From contig JAPOUQ010000075.1 of the NCBI GenBank assembly GCA_026708585.1, positions 1-32,937 on the forward strand: 32,937 bases of DNA, given 5' to 3'. The translations under genes were made by a program, and so were the position numbers. The notes under the pieces are model-generated. The model was not told the origin of the DNA and did no database searches. It saw only the letters and a list, made by a program, of their open reading frames with translations. Source of the stretch: Gammaproteobacteria bacterium. GTDB taxonomy: Bacteria > Pseudomonadota > Gammaproteobacteria > Arenicellales > Poriferihabitantaceae. Shown piece after piece: positions 8,099-17,719 of this stretch (positions are counted from its first letter, which is position 1; the number at the start of each line of letters is the position of its first letter).

Positions 8099-9544
8099 TT
8101 ATTGATTGGTAGCGACTTGAATTGGTTCCAGTGAAGAAAATTCTTGAAGCCTACCATTAGCAAGCGATCGAAATTCCGGCATAAACTGGTCATTGACCTG
8201 TTTTGCACTTGGGAGTTTTACTGTAACTGCATCTTGATGTACCCCATCAACTTGAAATTCATAATGAAGATGGGGTCCGGTTGACAAACCTGTACTTCCA
8301 ACATAGCCAATGACATCACCCTGCTTCACCTTTTTTCCGGGTCGAATGCCTTCAGCGATTTTGCTTAAGTGGGCATAGAGTGATTCATATTTATCGCTAT
8401 GCCGGATTGCTACAGTGATCCCATAACCGTTCATGAATTTGGCTTTGGTAACTTGCCCATCTCCCGTTGACATAACAGGTGTTCCCAGTGGAGCACTATA
8501 GTCTACGCCACGATGCGGTTTCCATTCTTTAGTGATCGGATGTAATCGTCTTGGACTGAAGTGGGATGATACGGTAGCAAATTTGAGCGGTGATCGTAAG
8601 AATCCAAAACTCAAACTTTTACCATCGGGCGAATAATAGTCTGTGTGTCCATTTGGGTCAGTATATCGTATAGCATAGATCTTATCGCCGGATAAGTCGA
8701 GTTCAGCAGCAATCAGATTTCCTGTACCAATCCTCTCGCCATCCTTATACAACTCTTCATAGATGACCGAGAATTCGTCATTTCGCTTGATATCTCTATA
8801 GAAGTCAGCTTTTCGTTGGTAGACATTGATCAAGTCATCAATAACCGAGTGCGGAATATTGTTCAAACTTGCGGTGTGAAAGACACTCGTTTGGATTTCT
8901 GCCTTAAATGTCCGAAGTTTGATTTCAGGGATATGGCTATGAATCTTTGATTGATAATCACCAGTTTGGTGATCTCGGGTAATTTCAAGCGTCTCAAGAG
9001 GTAGATGTGCATATTGAATGGTAGAGAGCCGCTGTTCGGAGTCCAGTTGAAAACGGATGGTCTTACCGGGTTTGATTCTGTGCAGGATTTCTGCCCCCTG
9101 GGTATTGGCGACATTCAAAGCTTGTTGGTAGGAGAGACCATTACGAAGCGAGATCTCAACGAAGGTGTCGCCTTTCCGAACTTGATCTTCTATCCATTGC
9201 TGAGTTCCATAAATATCGGATGTCAAATCAATATCGTGAAGGAGCTCTCTATCACGAGTTATTGGGAATTCTGATCCGGTTTCTGGGTCCGGTGTAAACC
9301 CAAAAGAATGATCAGGAAATGTAGCTGTCAACTGAAGCTGGGTAGTGGGTGTTGAAGTGGAAAGCGAGTCTTCTTTGGATGACAGCGTCCCCGCTGTATT
9401 ATCATGCGGAGTTGTTGACTCAGTTGAGAAAACGTCAGGTATGACTAGAATCGTTGCAATCACTGCTATGAACATACCCATGAGTGTGGCAATTAGCACA
9501 CGATGTCCTACCAAGAAGAGTTTTTTTGAAATCAACAAATTCAA
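8099..9544 (-). CDS. M23-family murein endopeptidase with LysM-like domain (MepM/YebA type)
   Basis: 481 residues. One membrane segment near residues 15-38 (LIATLMGMFIAVIATILVIP) anchors it, leaving the rest periplasmic. A low-complexity Ser/Thr linker follows, then a LysM/OapA-like region around 110-170 (VRKGDTFVEISLRNGLSYQQ). The C-terminal peptidase_M23 domain has both zinc motifs: HRGVDYSAP near 342 and HLHYEF near 423. Such enzymes cut peptide cross-links in peptidoglycan, which allows cell-wall growth, and the key residues are present. The reading starts with TTG at 9544 and I see no strong ribosome binding site, so the exact start is uncertain by a few codons. Its place between anmK and divergent tyrS matches the arrangement I recall from Pseudomonas. 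Confidence 0.92.
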   Translation of the reverse strand: MNLLISKKLFLVGHRVLIATLMGMFIAVIATILVIPDVFSTESTTPHDNTAGTLSSKEDSLSTSTPTTQLQLTATFPDHSFGFTPDPETGSEFPITRDRELLHDIDLTSDIYGTQQWIEDQVRKGDTFVEISLRNGLSYQQALNVANTQGAEILHRIKPGKTIRFQLDSEQRLSTIQYAHLPLETLEITRDHQTGDYQSKIHSHIPEIKLRTFKAEIQTSVFHTASLNNIPHSVIDDLINVYQRKADFYRDIKRNDEFSVIYEELYKDGERIGTGNLIAAELDLSGDKIYAIRYTDPNGHTDYYSPDGKSLSFGFLRSPLKFATVSSHFSPRRLHPITKEWKPHRGVDYSAPLGTPVMSTGDGQVTKAKFMNGYGITVAIRHSDKYESLYAHLSKIAEGIRPGKKVKQGDVIGYVGSTGLSTGPHLHYEFQVDGVHQDAVTVKLPSAKQVNDQFMPEFRSLANGRLQEFSSLEPIQVATNQ

Positions 9545-10243
9545 AGACCAACAATCAGTTTAGGAAAGGGGTTCAATACCAGTAAAATCTAGGTATACGT
9601 ATCATTCTATTAGCAAGTATTATAATTATTTTATGGGAATAGTGCAGTATTTCATAGTAAATCCAAAGAAAGATAGGTTCATTTATAAGGAAATGTGCGG
9701 TTAGTCGGATTGATCTTGGGGGTTCATATGCTTCATTGTTTTACTCAACCAGCGATGAAATCTTGTTGTATCCAAACGAAAACTATGGGAATTATATACA
9801 ATACCGCCAGGTACATGAGGGTGCTACCACGCCTCATCTACTCGGCAGTTGAAATATATACGCATTGAAATGGAATATCTACCAAGGTTGAGTAAGTCCT
9901 TTGTTCGCGACTAAAAACTATACATGCCATGACAGATTTTCTCGTAACCAAAAGTCCTGAGTGAGTTGAAAATTTGTGACAGTATGAGCAAGATTATTCC
10001 GAAACAGAGAATAGTCTGAATTGGATCAATCATTTCCCATTTCTTTCAGATTGAATGGTAATAATCCTATCTGGATTTCGGTTTATTTTTGGATCTTGAG
10101 CCGAAATAATTTCAGGGCTCATTCAATCAGAAACCCAGCGAAGATATCTTGATTTAATTCGGATTTACAGTCGGATGTTACACTATACTTCCTGAGAACT
10201 TATATCTGTAGCAAGCGAAGAGAAGGGCTTCTCAAAACAGACA
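9545..10243. other. Divergent promoter region between the M23 peptidase and tyrS
   Basis: About 700 bases without a credible gene, A+T-rich. Promoters for both flanking divergent genes must be here. A TATACT box lies at 10184-10189, 55 bases before tyrS, but the TTTACA upstream of it is only 14 bases away, which is too close for a normal sigma-70 pair. The small palindrome GAGAAGGGCTTCTC lies just before the tyrS start. No T-box-like leader, tRNA or repeat array was recognised. Confidence 0.45.
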
Positions 10244-11482
10244 ATGAACAAACAAGTAGCATATAACCCTAGTGAACAAATCACGGAACTGAAACGTGGT
10301 TCAGAAGAGATTCTGTTGGAATCGGAACTGCTCGAAAAACTAAAAACCAGACAGCCTTTACGAGTGAAGACTGGGTTTGACCCAACCGCGCCAGATCTAC
10401 ATCTCGGGCATACTGTGTTGATCAACAAAATGCGTCAATTCCAAGAACTCGGCCATACCATAATTTTTCTGATTGGTGATTTCACAGGAATGATAGGTGA
10501 TCCTAGTGGTCGAAACGCAACCCGGCCCCCGCTCTCTCGCGAGGATATCAACAACAACGCTGAAACTTACAAGGAGCAGATATTCAAGATTCTCGATCCC
10601 GACTTAACCGAAATACGATTTAATTCAGAATGGATGACCCCTCTTGGTGCTGAGGGTATGATTCGATTGGCTTCTCGAATAACCTTAGCAAGAATAACTG
10701 AAAGAGACGACTTCAAGAAACGACTAACTGATAACCTGCCAATCGCAATCCACGAACTCCTTTATCCATTGGCTCAGGGCTATGACTCAGTCGCCCTGAA
10801 ATCCGATATTGAACTTGGTGGAACCGACCAAAAGTTCAATTTGCTGATGGGACGAGAACTCCAGAAACAATACGGCATGTCAGCCCAAACAGTACTGACT
10901 ATGCCACTGCTGGAAGGTTTGGATGGCGTCAATAAAATGTCAAAATCCTTGAACAACTATATCGCATTGGAAGATTCTCCGAAGGAGATGTTTGGCAAGA
11001 TCATGTCGATCTCGGATGAATTGATGTGGAGGTACTACGAATTGCTGAGTTTTCATTCAGTATCCGAAATTCAGACGATCAAACAAGAAATTCAGAGCGG
11101 TGCCAACCCGAAAGATGCAAAGATTGCTTTAGCAAATGAGATTACAGCGAGATTTCATGGAACATTGGAGGCAAAGCGGGCCTCCACTGACTTTGCTAGT
11201 CAATTTACCAAGGGCAATGCTCCTACCGATATGCCTCATGTACAGATCCCATCGGATAACCAAGGTGTCTTGATGTCTGTAATTTTGCGGGAGGCAGGTC
11301 TCGTTGATTCTTCTTCAGATGGTATACGTATGATTCGCCAAAGCGCTGTAAAAGTTGATGGAGAGCGGATCTCGGATATTAAATTTATTATGAGACCCGG
11401 CACTTGCAGTACCATTCAGGTGGGTAAACGTAGATGGGCACGTGTTGAAGTTCAACATCAACCAAGAGATGGTCAGAAATAG
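10244..11482 (+). CDS. tyrS: Tyrosyl-tRNA synthetase
   Basis: 412 residues. The enzyme activates tyrosine with ATP and loads it onto tRNA-Tyr in the cytoplasm. The class I signatures are intact: the HIGH motif as HLGH in [19 protein letters not shown] (about residues 48-66), and KMSKS in [15 protein letters not shown] (about 229-243). [20 protein letters not shown] and [17 protein letters not shown] also fit. The C-terminus is an S4 RNA-binding domain ([16 protein letters not shown]). The pattern with longer HLGH spacing is that of the TyrZ-like form found in Pseudomonas rather than the E. coli TyrS form. Its divergent position to the M23 peptidase gene is conserved in relatives. Confidence 0.97.
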   Translation: MNKQVAYNPSEQITELKRGSEEILLESELLEKLKTRQPLRVKTGFDPTAPDLHLGHTVLINKMRQFQELGHTIIFLIGDFTGMIGDPSGRNATRPPLSREDINNNAETYKEQIFKILDPDLTEIRFNSEWMTPLGAEGMIRLASRITLARITERDDFKKRLTDNLPIAIHELLYPLAQGYDSVALKSDIELGGTDQKFNLLMGRELQKQYGMSAQTVLTMPLLEGLDGVNKMSKSLNNYIALEDSPKEMFGKIMSISDELMWRYYELLSFHSVSEIQTIKQEIQSGANPKDAKIALANEITARFHGTLEAKRASTDFASQFTKGNAPTDMPHVQIPSDNQGVLMSVILREAGLVDSSSDGIRMIRQSAVKVDGERISDIKFIMRPGTCSTIQVGKRRWARVEVQHQPRDGQK

Positions 11483-11848
11483 CAAGAGTTGTAGTAGTTC
11501 ATCCATGAGATATCCAATAATGAATTGGACTTAATTCTGAGCGCAAGTTCTACAATAGCCGAGTAGTGAGACGATTGAATTTGACTCTCTATAATCTACA
11601 GCGAAGAATCATTGATATGGTATTTTCAGTTGATATGTTCTTGGTTTGAGTTAATTTTGGTACTGATGTTCCAAACAATGGATCAATCCATACATGGGGG
11701 ATGAAGGGGATTAAGTGATTTCCGAGATTGCAAATATTATTGGTATTTCAATGAAAAATCAAAATAAACATTTGGTGTCCATAGGTTGTTCGCAGTTCGA
11801 TGACATTGAACTTGCGGATAACCGAGAAATGTCCGAGGGAGTTACGAT
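11483..11848. other. Spacer between tyrS and lgt
   Basis: No gene is visible. A weak hairpin with TCCAAT (11513-11518) and ATTGGA (11524-11529) follows tyrS and could slow transcription, but it lacks a T run. A loose promoter-like pair, TTGGTA at 11740-11745 and AATAAA at 11763-11768 with a 17-base spacer, lies about 80 bases before lgt. Confidence 0.35.
11835..11841 (+). promoter_or_regulatory. Ribosome binding site that fixes the TTG start of lgt
   Basis: GAGGGAG is a strong Shine-Dalgarno match and stands 7 bases before the TTG at 11849. This supports the non-ATG start, which also gives the N-terminus expected for Lgt. Confidence 0.7.
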
Positions 11849-12640
11849 TTGATTCTCCATCCCAATTTCGATCCGGTCGCTATTTCCATTGGCCCAATCT
11901 CTATTCACTGGTATGGACTGATGTATCTCATCGGATTCTCCTTGGGTTGGTGGATTGGATATCGAAGAGCTTCAGGACCTGAAAACAGTTTTCAGCCAAA
12001 GGAAGTTGGTGATTTGTTGTTCTATGTCGCTTTAGGTGTAATTCTTGGTGGACGACTAGGTTATATGATTTTTTACCAGATCGGGTCCTTACTGGAACAA
12101 CCCTGGTCTGTATTTGCAATTTGGGATGGCGGGATGTCGTTCCACGGTGGATTAGTTGGGGTCATTTTGGCTTGTTGGTTCTATGCTAAGCACAAGCAGC
12201 ACCATCCTTTGGCAGTGTTTGATTTTTTGGTACCGCTAATTCCTCCAGGCCTGTTTTTCGGGCGCATTGGAAATTTCATCAATCAGGAACTATGGGGAAG
12301 AGTCACCGATGTACCCTGGGCCGTGCAATTCTATACAGCGGATTTGTTGCCTCGGCATCCTTCACAAATTTATGAAGCAATGCTGGAAGGAGTAGCATTA
12401 TTTTTGGTATTAATCTGGTTTGCATCCAAACCCCGACCACTCGGATCGGTTTCTGCTTTGTTTTTGTTGGGCTATGGTGGTTTTCGGTTTCTAGTGGAAT
12501 TCTTTCGAGAGCCGGATCTTCATTTGGGAACGATTGCCTTTGGTTGGTTGACGATGGGTCAATTGCTTTGCGTCCCAATGGTAGCACTTGGTCTCATATT
12601 AATGCTAAGGGCTTACCAACAAATCGAAAAATCGAATTGA
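11849..12640 (+). CDS. lgt: Prolipoprotein diacylglyceryl transferase
   Basis: 263 residues with about seven membrane segments. Lgt moves diacylglycerol from phosphatidylglycerol to the lipobox cysteine of prolipoproteins in the inner membrane. Family motifs are all present: NFDPVAISIGPISIHWYGLM at the start, WDGGMSFHGGLVGV, the Lgt signature GRIGNFINQELWGR, LPRHPSQIYEAMLEG, and GYGGFRFLVEFFREPD. The TTG start is backed by a strong ribosome binding site. The protein is somewhat shorter than the E. coli enzyme (about 290) because the loop before LPRHPSQ is short, which is common in other bacteria. It converges on the TPR gene, with 47 bases between the stops. Confidence 0.97.
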   Translation: MILHPNFDPVAISIGPISIHWYGLMYLIGFSLGWWIGYRRASGPENSFQPKEVGDLLFYVALGVILGGRLGYMIFYQIGSLLEQPWSVFAIWDGGMSFHGGLVGVILACWFYAKHKQHHPLAVFDFLVPLIPPGLFFGRIGNFINQELWGRVTDVPWAVQFYTADLLPRHPSQIYEAMLEGVALFLVLIWFASKPRPLGSVSALFLLGYGGFRFLVEFFREPDLHLGTIAFGWLTMGQLLCVPMVALGLILMLRAYQQIEKSN

Positions 12641-12687
12641 AACGAGTTTAGACCTAGTAGCAGAAAGATTCGATAGTGATTGACGAA

Positions 12688-14241
12688 TTACGAGCTTGTA
12701 TTTTTCGCAGTTTGTTCTTCTGTAACCAATTTGGTTAATAACTTACGCGTCAGAGAAAGTTGCTCTTCACCAAGTTCAGTATATTTCGCATGGCTTGCGC
12801 TTCGAAATACTTTAACCGCTGAACTGATTTCGGTCACAGCACGATCAGCATCTTCTTGATTACTGTTCATTTCGGCTAGTCGGCGTCTTGCTACTCCAAG
12901 ATTTGCCATTGACATCGCCCAAACCATGGGCACCGATTTCTGTGTCCAGATGGTCAGAGTATTTTGATAAGCGTCAATTGCTCTTTGCATCGTATCAGTG
13001 CTGTGCTCACGCTCAGCAAGTTTTTGTAAAGTGGTACCAAGATTATTCTGGGTGATGGCCCAATGTTCGGGCAATTGTTCTTTGGAACGAATAGAAAGTG
13101 AACTGTTATAGGCGGCTATTGCCTGTTCCAATGTTCGAGGTCCTCGGCGGTGTTCGCCAAGCGAACTTAATGCAGTGCCGAGATTGTACATGGCGGTTGC
13201 CCAATCCATCGGATTTTTTGACTTTGTCCAAGTGCGAAGTACTTTCTTGTAAGCATCGACAGCGCGTTTCAGTATTTTGGGATCTTTGTTTTTTCGTCCT
13301 AATGAATGGAGTATTGCAGCCATATTATTCAGGGTTGAAGCCCATTCATCGGGGGTATTCTGCTCGGTTCTAAATTGAAGAGCCTTTTCAAATGATTCGA
13401 TGGCCTGTTCACAAAGGCCATTGTTAGATTGGCGCTGTCCAAGAGCCCCTAATGCATTACCGAGACCATTTTGCATTGATGCCCAAATCGATCCAGCTAC
13501 CTGTTCCTCGCAGAGCTCCAAAGCATCGTGATAAGCCTGAACAGATTCCTCTAGATATCGGGTTCCTGAGCGGCGTTGACCGATGATTCCTAGTAAGGTA
13601 CCCAAGGTATGAAGACTATAGATTTTTTGGTCTTGTATCTTATTTTTTTCAGTATGAACGAGGATTTCGAATCGTAGAAGGTCGATTGCTTTTTGTAACG
13701 CTGAGTCGTCACTGAACTCTCGACCATAATCACCTAGAAAGGTCGCTTCAAGATGAAGTAGATTCCATTTTTGAAGATTATCAATTCCGCATATTCCAGA
13801 GCCCAGACGACAGTATTTTGCTGCGGAAAGATAATCCTGCATGGTAGCCGAAGTTAGTGCTTGGCATTCTCGAAGGGTTGAGGAGTCAGATGGTGATAAG
13901 GTCTTAGCTAGGCTTAGTAAATGTGCAAGCTCTGACTCAATTTTCTGGAGTGAGAAGGTTTCAGGTGAACCTACAAGATTCTTGAGATTGATGATGAGCT
14001 GTTCAACGTTTGAGTCTGGAGCGATACCTTGACAGAGGTCGTTCAATACTCGCCCAAGAGTATCAAGATGATTGCAGGATGCCTTTAGGAGGTTCGGAAT
14101 TTGTGATGTCTCAACCTCGGCTTTGGTAATGTATTTCAGTAAGTCTTCGATTACCTTATCTGGATATGCTAGATGCGGAAGAAGTGTTTCAAGGTTTTGC
14201 ATCTGCAAATCGAATTGAAGTTCAACCCATAGGACATTCAA
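12688..14241 (-). CDS. Tetratricopeptide repeat protein
   Basis: 517 residues, no signal peptide or membrane segment. From about residue 235 to 480 it is built of ~50-residue TPR-like units, each with a WA.x.NNLG-type helix and an A.xAY...L helix. Examples are WASMQNGLGNALGALGQR, WASTLNNMAAILHSLGRK, WATAMYNLGTALSSLGEH, WAITQNNLGTTLQKLAER and WAMSMANLGVARRRLAEM. The N-terminal half is helical and without recognisable motifs. Such repeats resemble the TPR arrays of large bacterial signalling proteins, but here no effector domain is attached. It probably acts as a binding scaffold, partner unknown. It lies 174 bases behind aprA on the same strand, and read-through is possible but not evident. 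Confidence 0.8.
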   Translation of the reverse strand: MNVLWVELQFDLQMQNLETLLPHLAYPDKVIEDLLKYITKAEVETSQIPNLLKASCNHLDTLGRVLNDLCQGIAPDSNVEQLIINLKNLVGSPETFSLQKIESELAHLLSLAKTLSPSDSSTLRECQALTSATMQDYLSAAKYCRLGSGICGIDNLQKWNLLHLEATFLGDYGREFSDDSALQKAIDLLRFEILVHTEKNKIQDQKIYSLHTLGTLLGIIGQRRSGTRYLEESVQAYHDALELCEEQVAGSIWASMQNGLGNALGALGQRQSNNGLCEQAIESFEKALQFRTEQNTPDEWASTLNNMAAILHSLGRKNKDPKILKRAVDAYKKVLRTWTKSKNPMDWATAMYNLGTALSSLGEHRRGPRTLEQAIAAYNSSLSIRSKEQLPEHWAITQNNLGTTLQKLAEREHSTDTMQRAIDAYQNTLTIWTQKSVPMVWAMSMANLGVARRRLAEMNSNQEDADRAVTEISSAVKVFRSASHAKYTELGEEQLSLTRKLLTKLVTEEQTAKNTSS

Positions 14242-14415
14242 TCACGAAAACGTGACCATCAATTGAGCTCGGAGTATACAAATTGAGCACCATATCGTGA
14301 TAAGCAGAATCCAACCACAGCTTGATCACGCTTCATTCAAACCACGGGAACCTTGATTCGGCTATCAAATTTGTGACAGCCCCCGACTTTCGGTGGTCCT
14401 GATTGATAGATATAA

Positions 14416-16248
14416 CTAGTCGACGATATGGTAAACAGGCGCCTTCTCCATCGTCCACTCCCCGGATTCAGGATCGCGATGTGACAAAGTCAATACATGC
14501 CAGTTATCATCATCGAGTTTCATATGATCTCCACGATAGTAATAACCGGGCCAGCGGGTTTCTTCTCGAAACAGGGTATGCCGTACAACCGATTCCGAGG
14601 CGATAGCACGATGCCTGAGCTCCCATGCCCTTTGCAATTGATGCAAATCTTCGGCACCGATGTGGTTTAAATCCTCATGCAGAGTATGAAGCAATTGTAA
14701 ACCTCGAGTGAGCAAGGGTTCATTGGTCATGTAATTATTGCTGATGCCTCCAGCATACTCGTCCATAATTTTTTCGAGACGTTGAAGACCGTGGAGTGGC
14801 AAGATATAACTCGGGGACACGGTACCACCAACAATTTCATTTCTACCGATCTGATAATTCTCAAGAGGTTTGTAGATCTCGGTTTTGAGTTTCTCATATT
14901 GACTTTCGGAAACTTTGACCGGATCTTTACCATAATCCCTTACAAATCGAACAGCGGCCTTTGCAGCCAATCGTCCTTCTGTAAAAGAACCGGATGAGAA
15001 AGCGTGAGCAGTACCACCTAATGCGTCACCTGCACCAAATAATCCATCCACAGTCATCATTCGGTTATAACCCCAGTAGTATTCATCTGGAGAGACATCT
15101 TCCGGACCACTTGCCCAAGCACCTGAACAGGTAGCATGCGAGCCCATAACATAGGGTTCAGAGGTGGTTAATTCTGGATTTATGTATTTTGGGTCAATGT
15201 CCTGAGAGGCCCAGACCACAGCTTGACCGACAGTCATGCCGAGGAAGTTTTCCCAACCAATAACTTCTTTGTGTGGATCCTGAAATGCCTCTTTTGTGAC
15301 CATATGAATCGGTCCTCGACCTGCCTTCATTTCTTCAATAAATGCATGGTTTCTCAGACAGGTTGGGGTTGGGTGATGATCAATATATTCACCGACCAGA
15401 TTCTTGGTATGATCATACCATTTGGATTCATACTCTTCACCATAGGCGTTTTGGGTATAGGTTTTCAGATGGAGAAAGTAAGCACCCACTGGGCCATATC
15501 CATCTTTAAAACGACACAGCACGATACGGTTTTCCATCTGGGTCATTTTTGCACCGACTAGGATTGGCAAGGCGTATGCTGAAGCAGAACTCCAAGGTGC
15601 GTACCAGGTCCTGCCCATGCCTTCACCCACAGATCGTGGCTTGAAGATGTGTGATGCTCCGCCGGCACCGACGATCACAGCTTTGGCGCGGAATACATGA
15701 AAATCACCTGTGCGGACATTGAAGCCAACTGCACCCCCAATTCGATTCGGCTGGCTTTCATCCATTAGAAGATGGGTAACCATAATCCGGTTATAAATTT
15801 TATCGGCAGATTTACGGGCCGCTTCAGCAACGATTGGTTTATAACTCTCGCCGTGAATCATGATTTGCCATTTTCCTTCACGTTGGTATCGACCGGTTTC
15901 TGGATCTCGCATTAAAGGCAAGCCCCATTCCTCAAATTTATGTACTGTCGAGTCAACGTGTCGGGCCATATCGTAAGCCAGATCTTCTCGAACCATACCC
16001 ATGAGGTCGTTCCGTGCGTAGCGGACGTGATCTTCGGGTTGGTTTTCATCCCATTGCATACCCATATAACAGTTAATTGCATAGAGTCCTTGTGCAACAG
16101 CTCCAGAGCGGTCAATATTGGCTTTTTCAGCAACCACTATTTTGAGGTCTCGACCCCAGTAGCGTGCTTCATAGGCAGCACCTGTACCGCCCATGCCTCC
16201 GCCGACTACAAGGATGTCACAATCCTCGAATACTGTTTTCATTCCCAT
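14416..16248 (-). CDS. aprA: Adenylylsulfate (APS) reductase, alpha subunit
   Basis: 610 residues, FAD-containing catalytic subunit of dissimilatory APS reductase. In sulfur oxidisers it runs in reverse, joining sulfite and AMP to APS with release of electrons. The FAD-binding ILVVGGGMGGTGAAYEARYW is near the N-terminus. NIDRSGAVAQGLYAINCYMG, NDLMGMVREDLAYDMARHVD and IMIHGESYKPIVAE are hallmark AprA segments. GLFGAGDALGGTAHAFSSGS is the second FAD motif. The length is a little under the ~620-660 of most AprA proteins and I see no break. The ATG shares its first base with the aprB stop (TAATG), so translation of the two subunits is coupled, as expected for a heterodimer. No sat gene (ATP sulfurylase) is in the window. 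Confidence 0.97.
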   Translation of the reverse strand: MGMKTVFEDCDILVVGGGMGGTGAAYEARYWGRDLKIVVAEKANIDRSGAVAQGLYAINCYMGMQWDENQPEDHVRYARNDLMGMVREDLAYDMARHVDSTVHKFEEWGLPLMRDPETGRYQREGKWQIMIHGESYKPIVAEAARKSADKIYNRIMVTHLLMDESQPNRIGGAVGFNVRTGDFHVFRAKAVIVGAGGASHIFKPRSVGEGMGRTWYAPWSSASAYALPILVGAKMTQMENRIVLCRFKDGYGPVGAYFLHLKTYTQNAYGEEYESKWYDHTKNLVGEYIDHHPTPTCLRNHAFIEEMKAGRGPIHMVTKEAFQDPHKEVIGWENFLGMTVGQAVVWASQDIDPKYINPELTTSEPYVMGSHATCSGAWASGPEDVSPDEYYWGYNRMMTVDGLFGAGDALGGTAHAFSSGSFTEGRLAAKAAVRFVRDYGKDPVKVSESQYEKLKTEIYKPLENYQIGRNEIVGGTVSPSYILPLHGLQRLEKIMDEYAGGISNNYMTNEPLLTRGLQLLHTLHEDLNHIGAEDLHQLQRAWELRHRAIASESVVRHTLFREETRWPGYYYRGDHMKLDDDNWHVLTLSHRDPESGEWTMEKAPVYHIVD

Positions 16249-16718
16249 TAGTAATAGACCCCCTGCTTGAATTTCGACTTATCGATGGTAGGTAGTCCGC
16301 TCTCTATATTCAGTGCATCTGGCTCGTGGCAGAGTAATTGGGATTCAAGTGCCTCGTTATCGGGTACTGCGAAATCAGCTAATCTGGGAATTTTTTCACC
16401 CCAAGGTTGTGTAGTGATTGGTGATACAAAGTTTTTCTCACGCCCATCGCGGAATTTGATACGCCAAGAGATTGTGCCTTTTTCTTCTTCCCGACGAACC
16501 CGGACGCTATGACCAAGTGGAGCGAAGTCTGCGTACCCACGAGCATCAATCGCGTTTTGGGGACAAGCCTTGACACATGAGTAGCATTCCCAGCACATGT
16601 TAGGTTCAATGTTGACAGCACGTCGATATTTTTTGTCAATGTGCATGATGTCGGAAGGGCAGATATCAACACAATGGCCGCAGCCATCGCAACGTGTCAT
16701 ATATACAAATGTTGGCAT
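16248..16718 (-). CDS. aprB: APS reductase, beta (iron-sulfur) subunit
   Basis: 156 residues, the usual size. It carries two [4Fe-4S] clusters that pass electrons between the AprA flavin and the electron acceptor. Both cluster motifs are complete: CDGCGHCVDICPSDIM at about residues 10-25 and CWECYSCVKACPQNAI at about 42-57. The C-terminal tail, with NIESGLPTIDKSKFKQGVYY, is the arm that wraps around AprA in known structures. It lies 73 bases after aprM and overlaps the aprA start by one base. Confidence 0.97.
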   Translation of the reverse strand: MPTFVYMTRCDGCGHCVDICPSDIMHIDKKYRRAVNIEPNMCWECYSCVKACPQNAIDARGYADFAPLGHSVRVRREEEKGTISWRIKFRDGREKNFVSPITTQPWGEKIPRLADFAVPDNEALESQLLCHEPDALNIESGLPTIDKSKFKQGVYY

Positions 16719-16791
16719 GATAATTCTTGAGTTAGTTATTGTGGTTCACGATTGATCCGATAATTGGATTGTTTTCACCAATAATTGTGTT

Positions 16792-17658
16792 TCAGTATTG
16801 GCGTGGTAATTGGCGTTTGATACCAAGTCCAAACTGCGCTGGTTTATCTGCTGGTTCGGGCAGGTTGTTCATTGTGCCGTTGGCTTCTGATATACGTTTC
16901 TCAAATGCCGCTGCAGGTTTGAAAAACATGTGGGCAAATTTGGACCAAGGTACTCCGCCGAAGAGGGCTAGAGTAGAAGCGACAAACAATAGAAAGAAAA
17001 ACCATGACCAAAATTCACTTCCAGTACCTAAGGCAAACGACCAGATCAGGGCAAATGTTGTACAGGCAACAAGCGAGACCACAAACAGATCAGCAAGCAT
17101 AAAGCGAAATGGTGAATTTCCTTCGGCAGCGACATCAACTCGAATGAAGAACCAGAACCAGTATCCGCCGACACAGACCATTAGTGCGCCCAAGTGCCAA
17201 AGTAACGGAAGAATAGTTGGAGTTGAAGAACTGCCATTACTGAAACTGAAAATCATTATGGAGGTGGTAGCCGCAAAGAAAATAAATCCATACATGGTAA
17301 GCAGATGGGCAATCCGCCGACGAGCATTGCAGAATTCGCCAGAGGCGAGCACATCGTGAGCGGCTGTTGCCAAGGCAATTTTTGTGGTTTCACCACCGCC
17401 GATTTGCCGATCACTTGCGGATTTTGTTTTCTTCATATTCTGGAAGAAGTATTTGGCACTTTTTTTGTGGATGACATCAAAGATGGTGCCTGTTATCACC
17501 AGAAGGATCATGATAACCAAAAAGGTCTGCATTGCTACAGGTGGTATGGTCGAGGATATTTCAGCGAACGGATTGGTAGTTAGCATTTGAAAAGGTGTTG
17601 GTTGATAAGACTCTGGAATATATTGTTCAATTATGTTCAATCCGATCACAGTGTGCAA
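16792..17658 (-). CDS. aprM: Membrane subunit of APS reductase (AprM type)
   Basis: 288 residues with about five hydrophobic segments: near 43-63 (MQTFLVIMILLVITGTIFDV), then IAHLLTMYGFIFFAATTSIM, LLWHLGALMVCVGGYWFWFF, FMLADLFVVSLVACTTFALI and FWSWFFFLLFVASTLALFGG. Its place directly ahead of aprB and aprA is that of AprM in Allochromatium-like sulfur oxidisers, where it is thought to link the soluble enzyme to the quinone pool. His residues beside membrane segments (RRRIAHLL, LLWHLG) could hold haem, but this is inference. The TTG at 17658 has no good ribosome binding site. The ATG at 17589 (MLTTNPFAEIS) would also keep every membrane segment. Confidence 0.85.
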   Translation of the reverse strand: MHTVIGLNIIEQYIPESYQPTPFQMLTTNPFAEISSTIPPVAMQTFLVIMILLVITGTIFDVIHKKSAKYFFQNMKKTKSASDRQIGGGETTKIALATAAHDVLASGEFCNARRRIAHLLTMYGFIFFAATTSIMIFSFSNGSSSTPTILPLLWHLGALMVCVGGYWFWFFIRVDVAAEGNSPFRFMLADLFVVSLVACTTFALIWSFALGTGSEFWSWFFFLLFVASTLALFGGVPWSKFAHMFFKPAAAFEKRISEANGTMNNLPEPADKPAQFGLGIKRQLPRQY

Positions 17659-17701
17659 TGGGATAGTTTTTTTATTCCATAAAGCGACTTTATCTCTATT
17701 A

Positions 17702-17719
17702 GTGAATTTGAATATTCAC
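17702..17719. promoter_or_regulatory. Inverted repeat upstream of aprM, possible operator
   Basis: GTGAAT (17702-17707) and ATTCAC (17714-17719) form a perfect inverted repeat separated by TTGAAT, centred about 50 bases upstream of the aprM start. The place suits a regulator of the apr operon. Short A+T-rich palindromes arise often by chance, so support is modest. Confidence 0.3.

Noticed and set aside
980-9835. Shared 12-mer ATGAGGGTGCTA near 982 and 9818
   Set aside because: Pairs of 12-mers of this kind are expected by chance in 33 kb and no flanking similarity extends it.
10164-10189. TTTACA/TATACT promoter for tyrS
   Set aside because: The spacer is only 14 bases, too short for a normal sigma-70 promoter.
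12688-14241. TPR gene as a functional part of the apr operon
   Set aside because: There is a 174-base gap, no overlap, and no link of this family to sulfur oxidation that I know of.
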